This document shows positions 5,867 through 6,907 of a DNA stretch of 6,907 nt, piece by piece. The stretch lies in the NCBI GenBank assembly GCA_012798055.1, contig JAAZOA010000011.1:1-6907 (forward strand). Direction: 5' to 3'. This stretch comes from Syntrophomonadaceae bacterium (GTDB lineage: Bacteria > Bacillota > Syntrophomonadia > Syntrophomonadales > Syntrophomonadaceae). The notes under the pieces are model-generated. The model was given only the letters and a program-made list of their open reading frames with translations, searched no databases and was not told where the DNA came from. The stretch's first letter is position 1. Every line of letters begins with the position of its first letter. Made by a program: the position numbers and the translations under genes.

Positions 5867-6907
5867 ATGACTAAATACATGGATGAACAAAACATTCGCG
5901 AAATAGAAGCACGTCTCGATATAGTCGAAATAATTTCTGAGAGCGTGCAGCTACATCGCAGAGGGAACAATTACTGGGGGTTATGTCCCTTTCACCCGGA
6001 AAAAACCCCTTCTTTCAGCGTGAGCAGGAACAAGCAGATGTACTACTGTTTCGGATGTCATGCGGGGGGGAATATTTTTTCCTATGTAATGAAAAAGGAA
6101 GGCCTTGACTTCAAAGAAGCCCTAGAACTGCTGGCGGCTAAAGCCGGGATCGAGATTGCCCTTCCCCGGGACCGCAAATCAACGGATAAGCGTAAAGCCT
6201 TGATTGCTGTCAATAACGCCGCGACCCAGTTCTATGCAGACATTCTGAGCAGCGAAAAGGGGCGCGCAGCCAGGGCATATTTGGAAAAGCGGGGGCTGAC
6301 CCCGGAATCGATTTCGATATTTAAATTAGGTTATGCGCCGGATGAATGGAACCTGGTCGAGGAGTATCTGCTCAAGAAGGGTTTTGCCCCTGAAATCATC
6401 AAGGCATCAGGATTGATCAAACGCAGCGACAAGCAGAATCGATTTTATGACTTGTTCCGTAATCGTATAGTCTTTCCGATTTTTATATATAACCAGGATG
6501 TGGTTGGTTTCGGTGGTAGAAGTCTGGGTGAGGTTCTGCCCAAGTATCTCAATACTGCTGAAACCGAACTGTTTTCGAAGCGCAGGAACCTGTACGGGTT
6601 AGCCCAGGGACGGGAGAGTATCCGGGAGAACAACTCCGCCTTTCTTGTGGAAGGATATATGGACTGCATAAAACTCCATCAGGCTGGTATCAAGAATACC
6701 GTCGCTTCATTGGGAACTGCCCTTACCGAAGAACAGGCCAGTTTGCTGCGCAGATATACGGAGAGGGTTGTAGTCTTGTACGATGGCGACGAAGCCGGCC
6801 AGCGTGAAACGATGCCGGCCATTAAAGTATTAGGGGCAGCGGGCCTGCAGGTGGAAATTGTCAGCCTGCCCCCGGGTAAAGATCCCGATGAATATATAGA
6901 ATCTTAT
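5867..6907 (+). CDS. dnaG: DNA primase, N-terminal part (partial at right edge)
   Basis: The frame runs open from ATG 5867 to the window end, giving 347 residues of a protein usually near 600. DnaG makes RNA primers at the replication fork and binds the replicative helicase through its missing C-terminus. The CHC2 zinc finger has Cys40, His43, Cys61 and Cys64 (CPFHPEKTPSFSV, then YYCFGCHAGGNIF), at the same numbering as E. coli DnaG. The catalytic core follows (about 115-347), with FRNRIVFPI, GFGGRSLGEVLPKYLNT and the TOPRIM motifs VEGYMD (Glu262) and LYDGDEAG (Asp306, Asp308), the metal-binding acidic residues. Start: ATG 5867 has AGGTGG 5 bases upstream; a second in-frame ATG (5879) has none, so the first is preferred. 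The sequence is intact to the edge. sigA commonly follows dnaG in Firmicutes but lies outside this window if present. Confidence 0.96.
   Translation, partial: MTKYMDEQNIREIEARLDIVEIISESVQLHRRGNNYWGLCPFHPEKTPSFSVSRNKQMYYCFGCHAGGNIFSYVMKKEGLDFKEALELLAAKAGIEIALPRDRKSTDKRKALIAVNNAATQFYADILSSEKGRAARAYLEKRGLTPESISIFKLGYAPDEWNLVEEYLLKKGFAPEIIKASGLIKRSDKQNRFYDLFRNRIVFPIFIYNQDVVGFGGRSLGEVLPKYLNTAETELFSKRRNLYGLAQGRESIRENNSAFLVEGYMDCIKLHQAGIKNTVASLGTALTEEQASLLRRYTERVVVLYDGDEAGQRETMPAIKVLGAAGLQVEIVSLPPGKDPDEYIESY

Overview
The window looks like ordinary chromosomal core DNA from a low-to-mid GC Gram-positive bacterium of the class Clostridia. The evidence is: a separate glycyl-tRNA synthetase beta subunit; a CcpN-type HTH-CBS repressor right after it; a Gram-positive-type pyruvate,phosphate dikinase (PPDK) regulatory protein; strong AGGAGG ribosome binding sites; and TTG and GTG starts. 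A Syntrophomonas- or Peptococcaceae-like organism would fit, but genus cannot be fixed from this sequence. No mobile element, CRISPR array, tRNA or rRNA gene was seen, and all real genes lie on the plus strand.

Layout: (1) 2-226, the last 74 codons of glyS. (2) 227-311, an AT-rich gap with a candidate -10 box and a short palindrome. (3) 312-959, ccpN, an HTH plus two CBS domains. (4) 978-1799, ppsR (B. subtilis yqfL), the PPDK kinase/phosphorylase. (5) 1792-4437, ppdK, overlapping ppsR by 8 bases. (6) 4438-4711, a 274-base gap with a perfect 11-bp hairpin, then about 200 bases of apparently structured RNA, then a hairpin plus T-tract. (7) 4712-5785, dgt, an HD-domain dNTP triphosphohydrolase. 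(8) 5867-6907, the first 347 codons of dnaG (primase), running off the end.

How it works together: ccpN-ppsR-ppdK form one tight unit at the phosphoenolpyruvate/pyruvate node. A repressor of the family that controls gluconeogenic genes in Bacillus sits with the enzyme that interconverts PEP and pyruvate and with the protein that switches that enzyme on and off. dgt and dnaG form a second, replication-related unit (dNTP pool and primer synthesis). B. subtilis keeps glyS-ccpN-yqfL-yqxD-dnaG-sigA in the same neighbourhood; here ppdK and dgt occupy the interval and no yqxD is present between ppsR and dnaG.

The one unexplained element is the 4438-4711 gap. Its 3' end can fold in two mutually exclusive ways, and the overall fold (closing stem, large bubble with a hairpin on its 3' side, apical stem, about 190-200 nt) resembles a 6S RNA. 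An attenuator or riboswitch-like leader for dgt is the main alternative. The assignment is by eye only and not secure.
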